NCBI GenBank assembly: GCA_964400725.1
Contig: CAYNVS010000007.1
Span: forward strand, 59,158 to 123,157
Reading direction: 5' to 3'
Source: CAYNVS01 sp964400725
GTDB lineage: Bacteria > Myxococcota_A > SURF-8 > CAYNVS01
Length of the DNA: 64,000 nt
Under the pieces are notes generated by a model that saw nothing but the letters and a program-made list of their open reading frames with translations, had not been told where the DNA came from and did not search any database. This document shows positions 1 through 8,384 of this stretch, piece by piece. A program made the position numbers and the translations under genes. Each line of letters opens with the position of its first letter. Position 1 is the first letter of the stretch.

Positions 1-219
1 GGGATCGAAGGCGAGCCGCTCGGTTACGTCGTAACCATCCGCAACGATTGATTTAACGACCTCGCCGAAACGGGCGTCCAGAGCCATTCCGCCCGCGAAA
101 ATTTGAAGGTTGAAATATTCGTCCTCCGCGAGACGCTCGCATAGCGGGCGAAGCAGCCCCCAATCCTGTCTGCCGGTCGTGAGAACAGCCGGCGATAATT
201 TGTCTCTATTGCCCGCCAT
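1..219 (-). CDS. neuC: UDP-N-acetylglucosamine 2-epimerase (hydrolysing), 5' part only
   Basis: Only the first 73 residues are inside the window; the gene runs off its left edge. The protein begins with ATG at 219 and reads MAGNRDKLSPAVLTTGRQDW, followed by a segment with GLLRPL and an AGGMALDARFG stretch. This is the N-terminal pattern of the hydrolysing UDP-GlcNAc 2-epimerases (NeuC type: TGSRAEYG, then a TGMH-like stretch). That enzyme releases N-acetylmannosamine, or a related sugar, for NeuB. The ATG shares one base with the TGA of neuB (TGATG), so translation is probably coupled and the three genes form one operon. The substrate could instead be a legionaminic-acid precursor; the N-terminus alone does not decide. 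Confidence 0.75.
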   Translation of the reverse strand, partial: MAGNRDKLSPAVLTTGRQDWGLLRPLCERLAEDEYFNLQIFAGGMALDARFGEVVKSIVADGYDVTERLAFDP

Positions 220-1295
220 CACGCTTCAAAGTCCTCTTCGGCGAGCATTTTATACGCTTCAACGTCCCGCTTTACGCGCCTTCCGACGAATTCGTCGAAG
301 CGGTTTGCGGGAATGCCCGTTCCGGGACGCATTAAGGCTACGTCGTTGACGTCCAGCCGTTTGCCGGAAGGGATGAGCCGCGCCGCATGCAGGCTTTTAC
401 GCGCTATCGCCGCCGTGTTTTCTTCCGACGTCATCCTCCGTTTCACTCCGTCGCCCAGAGCCGCCTGCGCCTCTTTTATTCCTTTTACCATAGCGGCCAG
501 TTTGTCGGGCTCTAAAGACGCGCGGTGGTCCGGCCCTTCCATAGCGTTGCTAAGGGTAAAATGCTTTTCCACAATTTCCGCGCCTATCGCCGCCGCCGCG
601 ACCGCGACGTTTATTCCGAGCGTGTGATCCGACCAGCCGACCGGAATTTGAAAACGCTCCCGCATCGCAGCCATTACGGACAAGTTGGAATCCTCCACCG
701 CGCTGGGGTAATTGCTTACGCAGTGCAAAACCGCGACCGGAACGTTCCGTTCCCTGCGTATTACGGCAAGAGCGTCCGACACTTCTTCGAGCTTCGACAT
801 TCCGGTTGATAATATTATCGGTTTACCTTTGGAGGCCGTTCGCGCCAACAGCCGATAATTGGTTATTTCTCCGCTTGCGATTTTGTAAAATGGAACGTTC
901 AACGCGGCTAAAAGCTCCACCGAATCTTCGTCGAAGGGCGTGGAAACAAAAAGTATGTTCTTTTCCTCGCAGCGTCTTTTAATTTTTTTAAACTGTTCGG
1001 CGTTGAATTCTAACTTTTTTACCATGTCAAATTGCGATTCGGCGTTTCCGGTGTTCGCAATCTGATAATCGGCCTTAGGCGCGTTTTTCGCGATTGTTTT
1101 CTCGGCGGTAAAAGTCTGAAACTTGACCGCGTCCGCCCCCGCTTCGGCGGCTGCGTCCACAAGTTTAAACGCCAAATCGAGCGACCCGTTATGGTTCACT
1201 CCCGCCTCCGCGATAATAAAACATGGAAATCCTTTGCCTATTCCGCGTTTAATCGGCGCGCCGCCAAGTTCGTATTCAATGTAAAAAGATTCCAT
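219..1295 (-). CDS. neuB: N-acetylneuraminate (or legionaminate-type) synthase
   Basis: NeuB condenses N-acetylmannosamine or a related hexosamine with phosphoenolpyruvate to give a nonulosonic acid. The N-terminal TIM barrel shows the family landmarks: IIAEAGVNHNGS near the start, DAVKFQTF, FVSTPFDEDS, KIASGEITN, ILSTGMS and the late GWSDHTLG and EKHFTL motifs. The C-terminal about 60 residues (RKSLHAARLI... RPGTGI) form the SAF antifreeze-like domain. Length (about 358 aa) is normal. I start at the ATG at 1295 because AGGAG lies six bases upstream; a TTG two codons earlier is less likely. It lies between neuA, 21 bases upstream, and neuC, which overlaps its stop codon. Confidence 0.93.
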   Translation of the reverse strand: MESFYIEYELGGAPIKRGIGKGFPCFIIAEAGVNHNGSLDLAFKLVDAAAEAGADAVKFQTFTAEKTIAKNAPKADYQIANTGNAESQFDMVKKLEFNAEQFKKIKRRCEEKNILFVSTPFDEDSVELLAALNVPFYKIASGEITNYRLLARTASKGKPIILSTGMSKLEEVSDALAVIRRERNVPVAVLHCVSNYPSAVEDSNLSVMAAMRERFQIPVGWSDHTLGINVAVAAAAIGAEIVEKHFTLSNAMEGPDHRASLEPDKLAAMVKGIKEAQAALGDGVKRRMTSEENTAAIARKSLHAARLIPSGKRLDVNDVALMRPGTGIPANRFDEFVGRRVKRDVEAYKMLAEEDFEA

Positions 1296-1316
1296 TCGCA
1301 ACTCCTGTTATTATAT

Positions 1317-2015
1317 TTAATTTTTTCTTCTCGCCAGCAGAAACTCGACGAATTGCAAGTCAAGCTCGTCGTCTATATCGACGGCTCTTTCATGCGGCAT
1401 TATATACAGCTTGGTGTCGTCGTAAAGAGCGGTCTGTTTGTCGAACAAAGCGTCGCGGTTCCAAACGTAAACTATTCCGTTTACTTCGTAAACTTTAGGC
1501 GCGTCCTGTCTGCGGAGCAGCGGTTTCTCCGTCCGCTTGCATTTTTTAAGCCTGCCGTTCTCGTCGTACTCGTACATCACAAAGTACGGACTGCGGTTTG
1601 TTTCCGTCGCGCTCAAAACGGACGACGCGTTGTTTTTTTCAAGAATTTCGATTGCTTTTAAAATGTCTTCGACTTCGCGCATGGGGCCGGTTACGGCCAA
1701 GTCGACAACCTCGTCGAATTTGACCGAACAGGCGCGCTCGACTTCTTTTACGCAGTGAATTATCGCCGGAATTTTACCCGCGGTATCGCTCGCCAGCTCG
1801 TCGGGGCGCTTAACCAAATGAGTCGCGTTGAACATCTCGGCGATTTCGAGAATTTCGTCGGAGTCGCTGCTTACCGCCACGGCGTCGAACGCCTCGCTCT
1901 CAAGAGCTTTTTCGATGGAGTAGGCTATCAGGGGTTTTCCGCCTACGCTGCGGATATTTTTATTTTTTACCCCTTTGCTGCCGGCTCTGGCCAATATTGT
2001 CGCTATTCTCTTCAA
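1317..2015 (-). CDS. neuA: CMP-nonulosonate (CMP-sialic acid) cytidylyltransferase
   Basis: NeuA activates the nine-carbon acid as its CMP-sugar for transfer to surface glycans. The N-terminal ILARAGSKGVKNKNI motif is the CTP-binding signature of the family (usually ARxGSKxxxxKN). It is followed by GKPLIAYSIEKAL and VSSDSDEI, and the C-terminal ERAVDIDDELDL contains the metal-binding DxxxD type motif. Length, 232 aa, is normal for a single-domain enzyme. The start is TTG at 2015, with AAAGGA seven or eight bases before it. It is first gene of the neuABC operon. Neighbouring genes do not show whether the product is sialic, legionaminic or a related acid. Confidence 0.92.
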   Translation of the reverse strand: MKRIATILARAGSKGVKNKNIRSVGGKPLIAYSIEKALESEAFDAVAVSSDSDEILEIAEMFNATHLVKRPDELASDTAGKIPAIIHCVKEVERACSVKFDEVVDLAVTGPMREVEDILKAIEILEKNNASSVLSATETNRSPYFVMYEYDENGRLKKCKRTEKPLLRRQDAPKVYEVNGIVYVWNRDALFDKQTALYDDTKLYIMPHERAVDIDDELDLQFVEFLLARRKN

Positions 2016-2052
2016 GGCGGTTCCTTTCTCGCTGCGGTTTTTTGCGCGTGGA

Positions 2053-2083
2053 AAGATTATATAATCTTGGGCGATAAAGTCAA
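2053..2083 (-). promoter_or_regulatory. sigma70-type promoter of neuABC with a palindrome over the -10
   Basis: On the minus strand TTGACT (2083-2078) and a perfect TATAAT (2061-2056) are separated by 16 bases, about 40 bases upstream of neuA. A perfect 16-base palindrome, AAGATTATATAATCTT (2053-2068), covers the -10 hexamer and could be an operator. The promoter is well supported by sequence; the operator role is inference. Confidence 0.7.
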
Positions 2084-2112
2084 ATTCAGGCGCGGTTACG
2101 CGGCATCCCTTC

Positions 2113-2204
2113 CGAGTAGTCCACGCTTTGTATAAATACCGCGCAGACCGCGGAGGTTTTTAAATTAATTTCGTTCTCGTTTTTGTTTCCAACCCGGCGA
2201 GCGA
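2113..2204 (+). repeat. dispersed intergenic repeat, family A (copy 1)
   Basis: The core is a CGCGGAG-type unit followed by TTTTTAAATTAATTTCGTTC and a CCAACCCGGCGAGCG tail. Related copies are at 3963-4050 (minus), 18284-18317 (partial), 39162-39250, 55151-55290 and 56610-56690 (minus). All lie between genes. No ORF and no transposase is associated with them. Confidence 0.7.
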
Positions 2205-2252
2205 ATGCGCCCCTCGATACAAACGCCTACGCTTTTACTCGGGCCGAACGGA

Positions 2253-2325
2253 TATTTTGCTTTTATAATTATTTGAAAGCAATGCCTTTTCCCATACATC
2301 CCTAGCGTTTTGCCGAAGGCAAAAT
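2253..2325 (+). repeat. dispersed intergenic repeat, family B (copy 1)
   Basis: About 73 bases matching 50074-50147 at most positions (GCTTTTATAA, ATTTGAAA, ATGCCTTTTCCC, ACATCCC, TTTTGCCGAAGG). It contains a small hairpin, TTTTGCC GAA GGCAAAA. The second copy lies just downstream of the giant lipoprotein gene. Confidence 0.65.
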
Positions 2326-2367
2326 GCATCGAGGAACGCGCGGGCGCCCTTTCTTGCCCGTTCGGTT

Positions 2368-2450
2368 CGGCGCGGCTTTAGCGCAGCCGGCCTTTCTTTG
2401 GGCGCGCAAAGAAAGCGAAATAGCGGCAGTCGGAGGTTAACGCCCTCTCC
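2368..2450 (-). repeat. dispersed hairpin repeat, family C (copy 1)
   Basis: It contains CTTTCTTTG and CAAAGAAAG arms around GGCGCG, plus flanks (GCCGGCC and a GGGCGTTAAC type block). In reverse orientation it matches 50193-50262. It lies about 40 bases from repeat B in both places, but in the opposite relative orientation. Confidence 0.6.
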
Positions 2451-2651
2451 CGCCGAAACCGGCGGAATTTAACGCTGAATAAAAGACGGCGGCAAAATAA
2501 AAAGGGCGCATATCGTCGCTCCTTCGTAAAAAATCGCGTTTTGACGCGTTTATGACGCGTCGTGTCTTGATGGACTGACGCCGACGTGATACATTTCTCA
2601 CCAATTGAGCGCGGATAACGGAATTGCTAACGTTTTCGGAGAGATAAATTA

Positions 2652-3773
2652 ATGGCGAAATTTCCGCAACGACTGGAAGGGTGGCCTTACAAGGTGTTAA
2701 TCATCTGCCGGCGAGGCCTTTCCGATATAATATGGGCGCTGCCGCTTATAACGGCGATTAAATCGCTCTTCCCGACCGCGAAAATCGACTGGATGATAGA
2801 CGACAAATACGCGGATTTTATCTCCTGCGTAAAAGGAGTGGACGACAAGGTAATTTACCCGCGCGGCGACGTTTGGCCGCTTTTAAAACCGTTCAAGCCT
2901 CTTTTTCGGCCTCTCGTTCAAGCGCTTCAAATCGTCCGTTCCTTCATCGCCAAACTGCGCGACAGGCTTTACCCGGCGTCTTTCGACGTTGAGGACACGA
3001 TTGCGGCGCGGCTTTTGACCTACCTTGCCAGCATAAGGCTTCGCGTTGGGCGCAAAAAGTCGTTCGGCCTGCATTCTCTAAACAATTACGCCGTCCCCGT
3101 CGAGCTGTTCAGCGAAGGGCACGCAATAGATCGCAACATAGCGCTGCTTTACGGCTGGGCTAAGGATTTGAAATTAAAGCCGGAGCCGCCAGAAATAATT
3201 CTTCCGGAAGAAACGCTGAAACGCCGGGACGAGTTTCTTGAAAAGATTAAAATAGAAAAAAGACGATACGTCGTCATGCACCCCGGCGCGCCGTATCCGT
3301 CGAGACAGTGGAGCGGCGACGGTTACGCGGAGCTCGCGAAAAGTTTGTATGAGAATTACGGATACAAATCCGTCCTTACGTGGGGAGTGGGCGAAAAAGG
3401 ATGCGCTTGGGAAGTGGTGGAAAAGGCGGGAATGGAAATCGCCTTTCTCGCGCCGGACTGCGATTTGCTGCTGCTTACCGCAATTATAAAAGAGGCGGTT
3501 TTATGCGTCGCGCCCGATACGGGGCCGCTGCATTTGGCGAGCGCGTTGAAAATTCCAACGGTCGGACTTTACGGAACCACCGATCCGGCCGAGCGGAGAC
3601 CGTACTGGGGGTGCAGCCGCGTTGTCAGCCGCTATCCGGACGCAAAAAATTGGGCGGAGAAGAAGCTCGCCCTCGACGTCTGTCCGATAATGCAGGAAAT
3701 TCCGTCCGAGGAAGTATTCGCCGCCGCCGCCGCCGCGTTGGAAGAGGCTGCGAAAACGGGAAATAATTTATAG
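2652..3773 (+). CDS. glycosyltransferase family 9 (heptosyltransferase-like)
   Basis: The family transfers heptose or a similar sugar from ADP-heptose to LPS core on the cytoplasmic face of the inner membrane. The N-terminal fold starts with VLIICRRGLSDIIWALPLI, the GT9 acceptor-side pattern. The C-terminal half has VVMHPGAPYPSRQW, and CVAPDTGPLHLASALKIPTV is the hallmark motif containing the conserved DTGPxH. It ends with the GLYGTTDP motif. Length, 373 aa, is normal. ATG at 2652 is preceded by GGAGA. It is divergent from neuABC and probably serves the same envelope glycan. It could act on a non-heptose sugar; only the family assignment is firm. Confidence 0.88.
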   Translation: MAKFPQRLEGWPYKVLIICRRGLSDIIWALPLITAIKSLFPTAKIDWMIDDKYADFISCVKGVDDKVIYPRGDVWPLLKPFKPLFRPLVQALQIVRSFIAKLRDRLYPASFDVEDTIAARLLTYLASIRLRVGRKKSFGLHSLNNYAVPVELFSEGHAIDRNIALLYGWAKDLKLKPEPPEIILPEETLKRRDEFLEKIKIEKRRYVVMHPGAPYPSRQWSGDGYAELAKSLYENYGYKSVLTWGVGEKGCAWEVVEKAGMEIAFLAPDCDLLLLTAIIKEAVLCVAPDTGPLHLASALKIPTVGLYGTTDPAERRPYWGCSRVVSRYPDAKNWAEKKLALDVCPIMQEIPSEEVFAAAAAALEEAAKTGNNL

Positions 3774-3838
3774 CCCCAATTAACAACCCCGCAGGACGTA
3801 CGCCGGCGCGTCCCCGCTTTCGCCAATCCAAAGAGGGC

Positions 3839-4050
3839 GTACTGGCGAACTCGCTCGCTCGCTATTCGCTCGTCGCTTAAACAACGCTTGCCGCCGTTAC
3901 TCTCGTTTTTCCTGATTTTCGGGCTTGTCCGCCGCGGCTTTAGCAAAAGCTGGACGCCCTCGCCGGGTTGGAAACAAGGATGAGAATGAAATTAATTAAA
4001 AAACTCCGCGTATCTCCGCGTTCTCCGCGGTTTTTATACAAAGCGGGGAT
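3839..4050 (-). repeat. dispersed intergenic repeat, family A (copy 2, long form)
   Basis: The core, 3963-4050, is a reverse-complement match to copy 1. It has three CGCGGAG units in tandem, then the TTAATTAATTTC block and the GTTTCCAACCCGGCGAG tail. An extension (3839-3962) contains AGCTTTTGCTAAAGCCGCGG and CGGACAAGC, also found in copy 4 at 55213-55290. It fills most of the 381-base gap 3774-4154, where I see no gene. Confidence 0.68.
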
Positions 4051-4154
4051 GGTTTAGTCTTTTACGCCGGCAAATACAATAAATTGCGTAAGGGCGGCAA
4101 ACTTTGTATAATTTTAAATTGAAGTCGTTTTTTAACTAAGGAGATGACGCGGCG

Positions 4155-4550
4155 TTGAAATACACTATTTTAATAGTCGAAGACAATCCTAAAAATTTAA
4201 AGCTGTTCAAAGATATTTTAACATACTACGGCCACGAGACTCACGAAGCCCTCGACGGGGTTAGCGCGGTTGAATCGGCCTGTCTAATGCAGCCCGACGC
4301 CGTAGTAATGGACGTTCAACTAGATAAAATGGACGGCTTCGCCGTCGCCGAGGAGCTTAGAAAACGCCCGGCGACCGCTTCCATTCCGCTTATCGCCGTT
4401 ACCGCCTACGCCATGACGGGAGACGAAAAAAGATTCAGGGACGCCGGTTTTTCCGGATATTTGACCAAACCCATCAACACCCGCACTTTCGCCTCCGAAA
4501 TCGAAAAAATAATCGAGCAATCGGGCGGAGGCGCGCCGATTAATAATTGA
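4155..4550 (+). CDS. single-domain response regulator, DivK-like
   Basis: A stand-alone CheY-fold receiver of 131 aa with no output domain. Conserved residues are all visible: acidic pair E9/D10 in ILIVEDN, phospho-acceptor D53 in VVMDVQLDKMDG, T84 in VTAYAM and K105 in LTKPIN. Closest in style are the DivK and hybrid-kinase receivers. The start is TTG at 4155, because the upstream ATG frame closes at once; AAGGAG lies 11 bases before it. It is 24 bases upstream of the PAS kinase, so it is probably that kinase's partner or phosphate shuttle. What it signals to is not shown. Confidence 0.9.
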   Translation: MKYTILIVEDNPKNLKLFKDILTYYGHETHEALDGVSAVESACLMQPDAVVMDVQLDKMDGFAVAEELRKRPATASIPLIAVTAYAMTGDEKRFRDAGFSGYLTKPINTRTFASEIEKIIEQSGGGAPINN

Positions 4551-4574
4551 CGACCGGATTATAGAGAGGTTTTT

Positions 4575-6980
4575 TTGCCTAACCGCTCCGCAAAAGACGC
4601 AGACTTGAAAGACAGTCTCATTTACCGTCTCCCGCCGGAAGACAGGGACGATTTGGGAAGACTTATGGAGATAGTCTTCCAAACGCACGGAGCGCGGGAA
4701 CTCTCGGAAAAAGCGGTGAACGAATACCTTACAAGCCGCCGCTGCAAGGCCGGAGTCATTCTTGGGTTGAATTTGGTGAAAGGGCGCGTAACGCCCATAG
4801 CCCGGAAAATGCTTGACGAGCCGCTCGTCGCGCCTCCGCAGCAGCCGGAAATCGTAAAAATAGACGCGTTCCTTCCTTTGGTAAAAAACCGCGTTACCCT
4901 GGTGGACGAAGACGTCAAGCGCGAAATCGTCAAAGTCATTCCGTTAAAAAGCTGCGAAAGCGACTTATGGCTGGCCGGAGTTACGTACTCCGCGCAAAAG
5001 GCGCCCATAGCTCTTATCTTTGCCGTCTATGAAAAGACGGGTCTCGACTTGAACCGGGAGAGGCTGTTTTTTAAAACGACGATTGAATTCATCGAGAAAC
5101 TTCAAATCCGGCTAGGATTCAACGAAAATTACGAGATTGAAAAAGCGCGATACCGTCAGTTTATACAAAACGGAAAGCATATCTTTTTTGCGACCGACAA
5201 ACGCGGCTATCTGCTCGAAGTCAACCGCGCGTTTGAAAATTTGACGGGACGAATGGCCGACGAGCTGATAGGCCAAAAGATTGATAATTTCATTTCCGCG
5301 TCCGATAAAAGTTTCGTCGAGGCCGCGGGAGCGGAAAATACGGAATTCGTGGCGGTTCTTGTCGCGCCGGGACAGCCGCGGAAGTCTTTAGTGGCGCAGA
5401 CTTGGCCGATTAAAGGAAAAAACGGACGGCTTATCGAAATCGACGCCGTGGCTTTCGAGCCGAAAAGACGAGACCCCGCCGAAGATTCGGCGTCCCGCGC
5501 CGCGCTGACGGGAGCGGAATGCTGGCCGTATCCGGCGGTTATCGCGGACGAAAACGGAATAATCGTAGATATTAACTCGCCCGGCGCCGAGCTTTTCAGA
5601 GCTCAAAAAGAGGATTTGAAAAACGTCTATCTCATCGACCGCGTGGACCAAAAGCTGCGGGACGCCTTCTTGAGAGCCTTCTCCAAACTATTAATTTTCG
5701 GCGAAGAAGTCGAATTCAACTCGGCGCTGCGCTCGGCGAAGGGAGAGGTCGTTCCGGTGGGCGTCAAAGCCAGAATCGACGACGGGAAGCCCCGGACGAT
5801 TCAATTCTTTTTAACCGATATAACCGAGAAAACGCGCGCCGAAGAAGAGATAAAGAAACTTTCGCAGTTCCCGCGGGAAACGCCAAATCCGGTTTTTTGC
5901 GTCGATTCGGAAGGGTTCGTTACTTATCAAAATCAAGCTATGAGGGATTTTCTGCGAAAAATCGGCGCCGGAAGAATAGGCCGCGCCGACGAGCTCTTTG
6001 AATCGGACGCGGAATTCGCATCCGCCTTGTCGAACTCCGCAGGCTCGCAAATAATAGTAAAAAACAAGGAAGTGCGCATTCTCGAAAGAATTATGCTCGC
6101 GTCATACAGCTCTTTTTTCGGCGCGCGCGAGACGTTCGTTTACCTTCAAGACATAACCGAGCTTAAAACCATGGCGGATTCCCTTTCAAGGGCAAACGTC
6201 GAACTGACAAGACTAAAGGAGTCTTACGAAACGCAGGCCGTAAACGCGGTTTTCGCCAGCCGCCAAAAGTCTATGTTTCTGGCAAACATGTCGCACGAAT
6301 TGCGCACTCCGCTGAATTCCATTATCGGCTTCGGAGAGCTTCTCTACGACCAAATTTTCGGACCGCTGAACGAAAAGCAGACCGAGTACGTCGGCGACAT
6401 TTTGGAATCTTCCAAAATACTGCTGGAACTTATCGAGGAAGTTCTCGATTTGGCCAAGATAGAAGCCGGCAAAATGGAGCTGGATTACGAAACCTTCGAC
6501 GTTTACTCCATGCTTGAGCGCTGCGTTCACATGGTAAAAGAAAAGGCCGCGCGCCATTCAATCGAGATTTCCTTAAACGCGGCCGACGACGTAACCGAAC
6601 TCGACGCAGACCCGCGCAGGTTCCGTCAAATAGTCTTCAATCTGCTTTCCAACGCCGTAAAGTTCACTCCCGACGGCGGGCGCATCGGCATAAACGCGCG
6701 CCGAGAAGACGGCTTTCTGCTGATGGAAGTATGGGATACCGGCATCGGCATATCGCAGGAAGATCAGCGTAAAATTTTTCAGGCGTTCGAGCAGGCGGAC
6801 TCTTCGCTCACAAAGAAGGTGGAGGGCGCGGGGCTCGGTTTGGCGATTGTAAACAACTTCGTCGCCATGCACAAAGGAACCGTCGAGCTTGAAAGCAAGC
6901 TTGGGCGGGGAAGCAAATTCACCGTCAGGCTGCCTCTCGCTCGGCCAGAAGGCGCCCGGAGAAAAAGAGAGGCGACGTGA
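4575..6980 (+). CDS. multi-PAS sensor histidine kinase
   Basis: An 801-aa orthodox kinase without obvious membrane helices, so probably cytosolic. Residues 1 to about 190 are unassigned. PAS-like domains follow at about 195-300 (IFFATDKRGYLLEVN), 315-420 (AVIADENGIIVDIN) and 430-540 (PVFCVDSEGFVTYQN), then a short coiled coil. The HisKA domain has the phospho-acceptor H574 in MSHELRTPLNSI. The HATPase domain has NLLSNAVKFTP (N box), DTGIGI (G1) and GAGLGLAIV (G2). Start is TTG at 4575 with GAGAGG upstream. It is co-transcribed with the DivK-like receiver, fitting a DivJ/PleC-type pair. Ligand and target are unknown. Confidence 0.92.
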   Translation: MPNRSAKDADLKDSLIYRLPPEDRDDLGRLMEIVFQTHGARELSEKAVNEYLTSRRCKAGVILGLNLVKGRVTPIARKMLDEPLVAPPQQPEIVKIDAFLPLVKNRVTLVDEDVKREIVKVIPLKSCESDLWLAGVTYSAQKAPIALIFAVYEKTGLDLNRERLFFKTTIEFIEKLQIRLGFNENYEIEKARYRQFIQNGKHIFFATDKRGYLLEVNRAFENLTGRMADELIGQKIDNFISASDKSFVEAAGAENTEFVAVLVAPGQPRKSLVAQTWPIKGKNGRLIEIDAVAFEPKRRDPAEDSASRAALTGAECWPYPAVIADENGIIVDINSPGAELFRAQKEDLKNVYLIDRVDQKLRDAFLRAFSKLLIFGEEVEFNSALRSAKGEVVPVGVKARIDDGKPRTIQFFLTDITEKTRAEEEIKKLSQFPRETPNPVFCVDSEGFVTYQNQAMRDFLRKIGAGRIGRADELFESDAEFASALSNSAGSQIIVKNKEVRILERIMLASYSSFFGARETFVYLQDITELKTMADSLSRANVELTRLKESYETQAVNAVFASRQKSMFLANMSHELRTPLNSIIGFGELLYDQIFGPLNEKQTEYVGDILESSKILLELIEEVLDLAKIEAGKMELDYETFDVYSMLERCVHMVKEKAARHSIEISLNAADDVTELDADPRRFRQIVFNLLSNAVKFTPDGGRIGINARREDGFLLMEVWDTGIGISQEDQRKIFQAFEQADSSLTKKVEGAGLGLAIVNNFVAMHKGTVELESKLGRGSKFTVRLPLARPEGARRKREAT

Positions 6981-7023
6981 TTTAACGAGCGGCGCGGATT
7001 GATTTTTTATTCAGGAGGCAAAG

Positions 7024-7578
7024 ATGCCGGACGACGGCTACAGCGAAAAAAGAAAGAAAACGTGGCGCGAGATAGACAACGCCAAGGAAAAAGGCGGATC
7101 GAAATCCGACGCGGCGGTAAAGCCGAAGAAAAAAAGCTCTTCGCAGGCCGCGGGCGACGCGGCGTACGCCGAATATAAAAAACAGCTCGAAGCGTTTTTT
7201 TCGGGCGGGAAACCGCCGGAAGGTTTGAAAAAAGAGATGTCCGGCGCTTCCGCGTCTATGTCCGGCGGCGTCTTCGCGCTCGGCGCGGCGATTAAAAAAG
7301 CGACAAGCCAAAAGGAACTGGCCGACGCGGCGGCGGCGTACAAGGCGGCGGGGTACGAATTCGGAGACGAGGACGGCGAAATGCTGACCGCGCTGCTTGA
7401 GCTTCAGAACGAAGAAATTCAAATGGAGGCGATGCGCCTTTTAAGCTCGCGTCTCGACAAGGGAGCGCCCGTCCCGTCGCCGTCGCTGACCAAAGCGAAG
7501 CTCGATTTAATAATTGTTTCCGCGTCCGAAGACGAAACGGCGGAACTGGCGGAAGAGTTGAAGCGGAGAATTAAATAA
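7024..7578 (+). CDS. conserved small hypothetical protein, Lys/Ala-rich N-terminus
   Basis: 184 aa with a strong ribosome site (AGGAGG, five bases before ATG). The first 50 residues are basic and probably disordered, and contain KRKKTWREIDNAK; similar WREID segments occur in small deltaproteobacterial proteins of unknown function (recollection, not a search). Residues 55-184 look alpha-helical, with LLELQNEEIQMEAM and a C-terminal ELAEELKRR. There is no signal peptide, membrane segment or Cys cluster. It sits 43 bases after the histidine kinase on the same strand and may be co-transcribed with it. I cannot assign a function. Confidence 0.7.
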   Translation: MPDDGYSEKRKKTWREIDNAKEKGGSKSDAAVKPKKKSSSQAAGDAAYAEYKKQLEAFFSGGKPPEGLKKEMSGASASMSGGVFALGAAIKKATSQKELADAAAAYKAAGYEFGDEDGEMLTALLELQNEEIQMEAMRLLSSRLDKGAPVPSPSLTKAKLDLIIVSASEDETAELAEELKRRIK

Positions 7579-7617
7579 ACCGGCGCGCGGTTTTCGCTCC
7601 AAGAGAAAAATAGCTGT

Positions 7618-8367
7618 ATGAGATTATCAGGCCGGCCAACAATGTCGATGGGATCCGCGGCGGTTTTAACGGTTTCCGCGTTTATTTTGCAGTCAAGGCT
7701 CGCCGCCGGATATAAAGTTTTAGCGGCGCTGGACGTCTGGGGAACTTCCGCGCTGATTTATCTTACAATAATGTTCGGCTTGAAGGAGCTTTTCGGCGTG
7801 GACACCGGCGCGGGATATAAACCCGATTTGCGCTCTCTAAAAGGGGCGGCGATAACGTTTCTTCTGTTTCCTTACAGGCTTGTCGCGTGGTCGCTTATCT
7901 GGCTGTTCCGCGCCGCGGGAGACAACCCCATAGACAAGGTAGGAGACAAACTTTTTCTTTCCGGACGCTTGGTTTTCGCGGATAAAAAACGGTTTGACGA
8001 AGCGCGCATCGGCGCGGTTATAGACGTCTGCGCGGAGCTGCCGGAATGGCGGCGCATAACCGCCGACCCGTCGATTAAATACTTAAGCCTTCCAGTGCCC
8101 GACAACTGCGCTCCGTCGCCAAAGCAGGCCGAGGCGGCGGTCGCGTTCGCAAGGGAGCAAATGAAAGAAGGGCGCAACGTTTTGGTTCACTGCGCGTACG
8201 GACACGGCCGCAGCGCGGCGGCGGCGGCGATGATTTTAATAGATTCCGGACAGGCCGGCAGTCCCGACGAAGCGTTGAAATCGTTAAGAAAAGCGCGCAA
8301 AGCGGTCGATTTAAGCGCGAACCAGCGGGAAGCGTTAATTCGATGGCATAACCGCGGCTTAACTTAG
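7618..8367 (+). CDS. membrane-associated dual-specificity protein phosphatase
   Basis: The C-terminal domain carries the Cys-x5-Arg catalytic loop HCAYGHGRS (C192, R198) of the tyrosine/dual-specificity phosphatase fold. The general acid is probably the Asp in LPVPDN, about 35 residues upstream. Residues about 12-60 and 80-100 are hydrophobic and look like two or three membrane segments, so the catalytic domain is probably tethered to the inner membrane. Bacterial relatives act on phosphoproteins, phosphoinositides or phosphatidylglycerophosphate (PTPMT1 type); a lipid substrate is possible. Start is ATG at 7618 with a weak ribosome site; ATG at 7642 is an alternative. The next gene, a diguanylate cyclase, begins 17 bases downstream. 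Confidence 0.8.
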   Translation: MRLSGRPTMSMGSAAVLTVSAFILQSRLAAGYKVLAALDVWGTSALIYLTIMFGLKELFGVDTGAGYKPDLRSLKGAAITFLLFPYRLVAWSLIWLFRAAGDNPIDKVGDKLFLSGRLVFADKKRFDEARIGAVIDVCAELPEWRRITADPSIKYLSLPVPDNCAPSPKQAEAAVAFAREQMKEGRNVLVHCAYGHGRSAAAAAMILIDSGQAGSPDEALKSLRKARKAVDLSANQREALIRWHNRGLT

Positions 8368-8384
8368 GCGCAAGAGCGTGAACG

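Larger units (their letters stand above)
2016..2651. other. intergenic region between divergent neuA and GT9 genes
   Basis: This 636-base stretch holds the neuA promoter at its left end and then repeats A, B and C in series. I see no credible gene or RNA in it. The last 80 bases must hold the promoter of the GT9 gene, but I cannot pick convincing -35 and -10 boxes. Confidence 0.6.

Noticed and set aside
219..2015. Naming the nonulosonic acid as sialic, legionaminic or pseudaminic
   Set aside because: The rest of NeuC and any dehydratase or aminotransferase genes lie outside the window, so the sugar cannot be decided.
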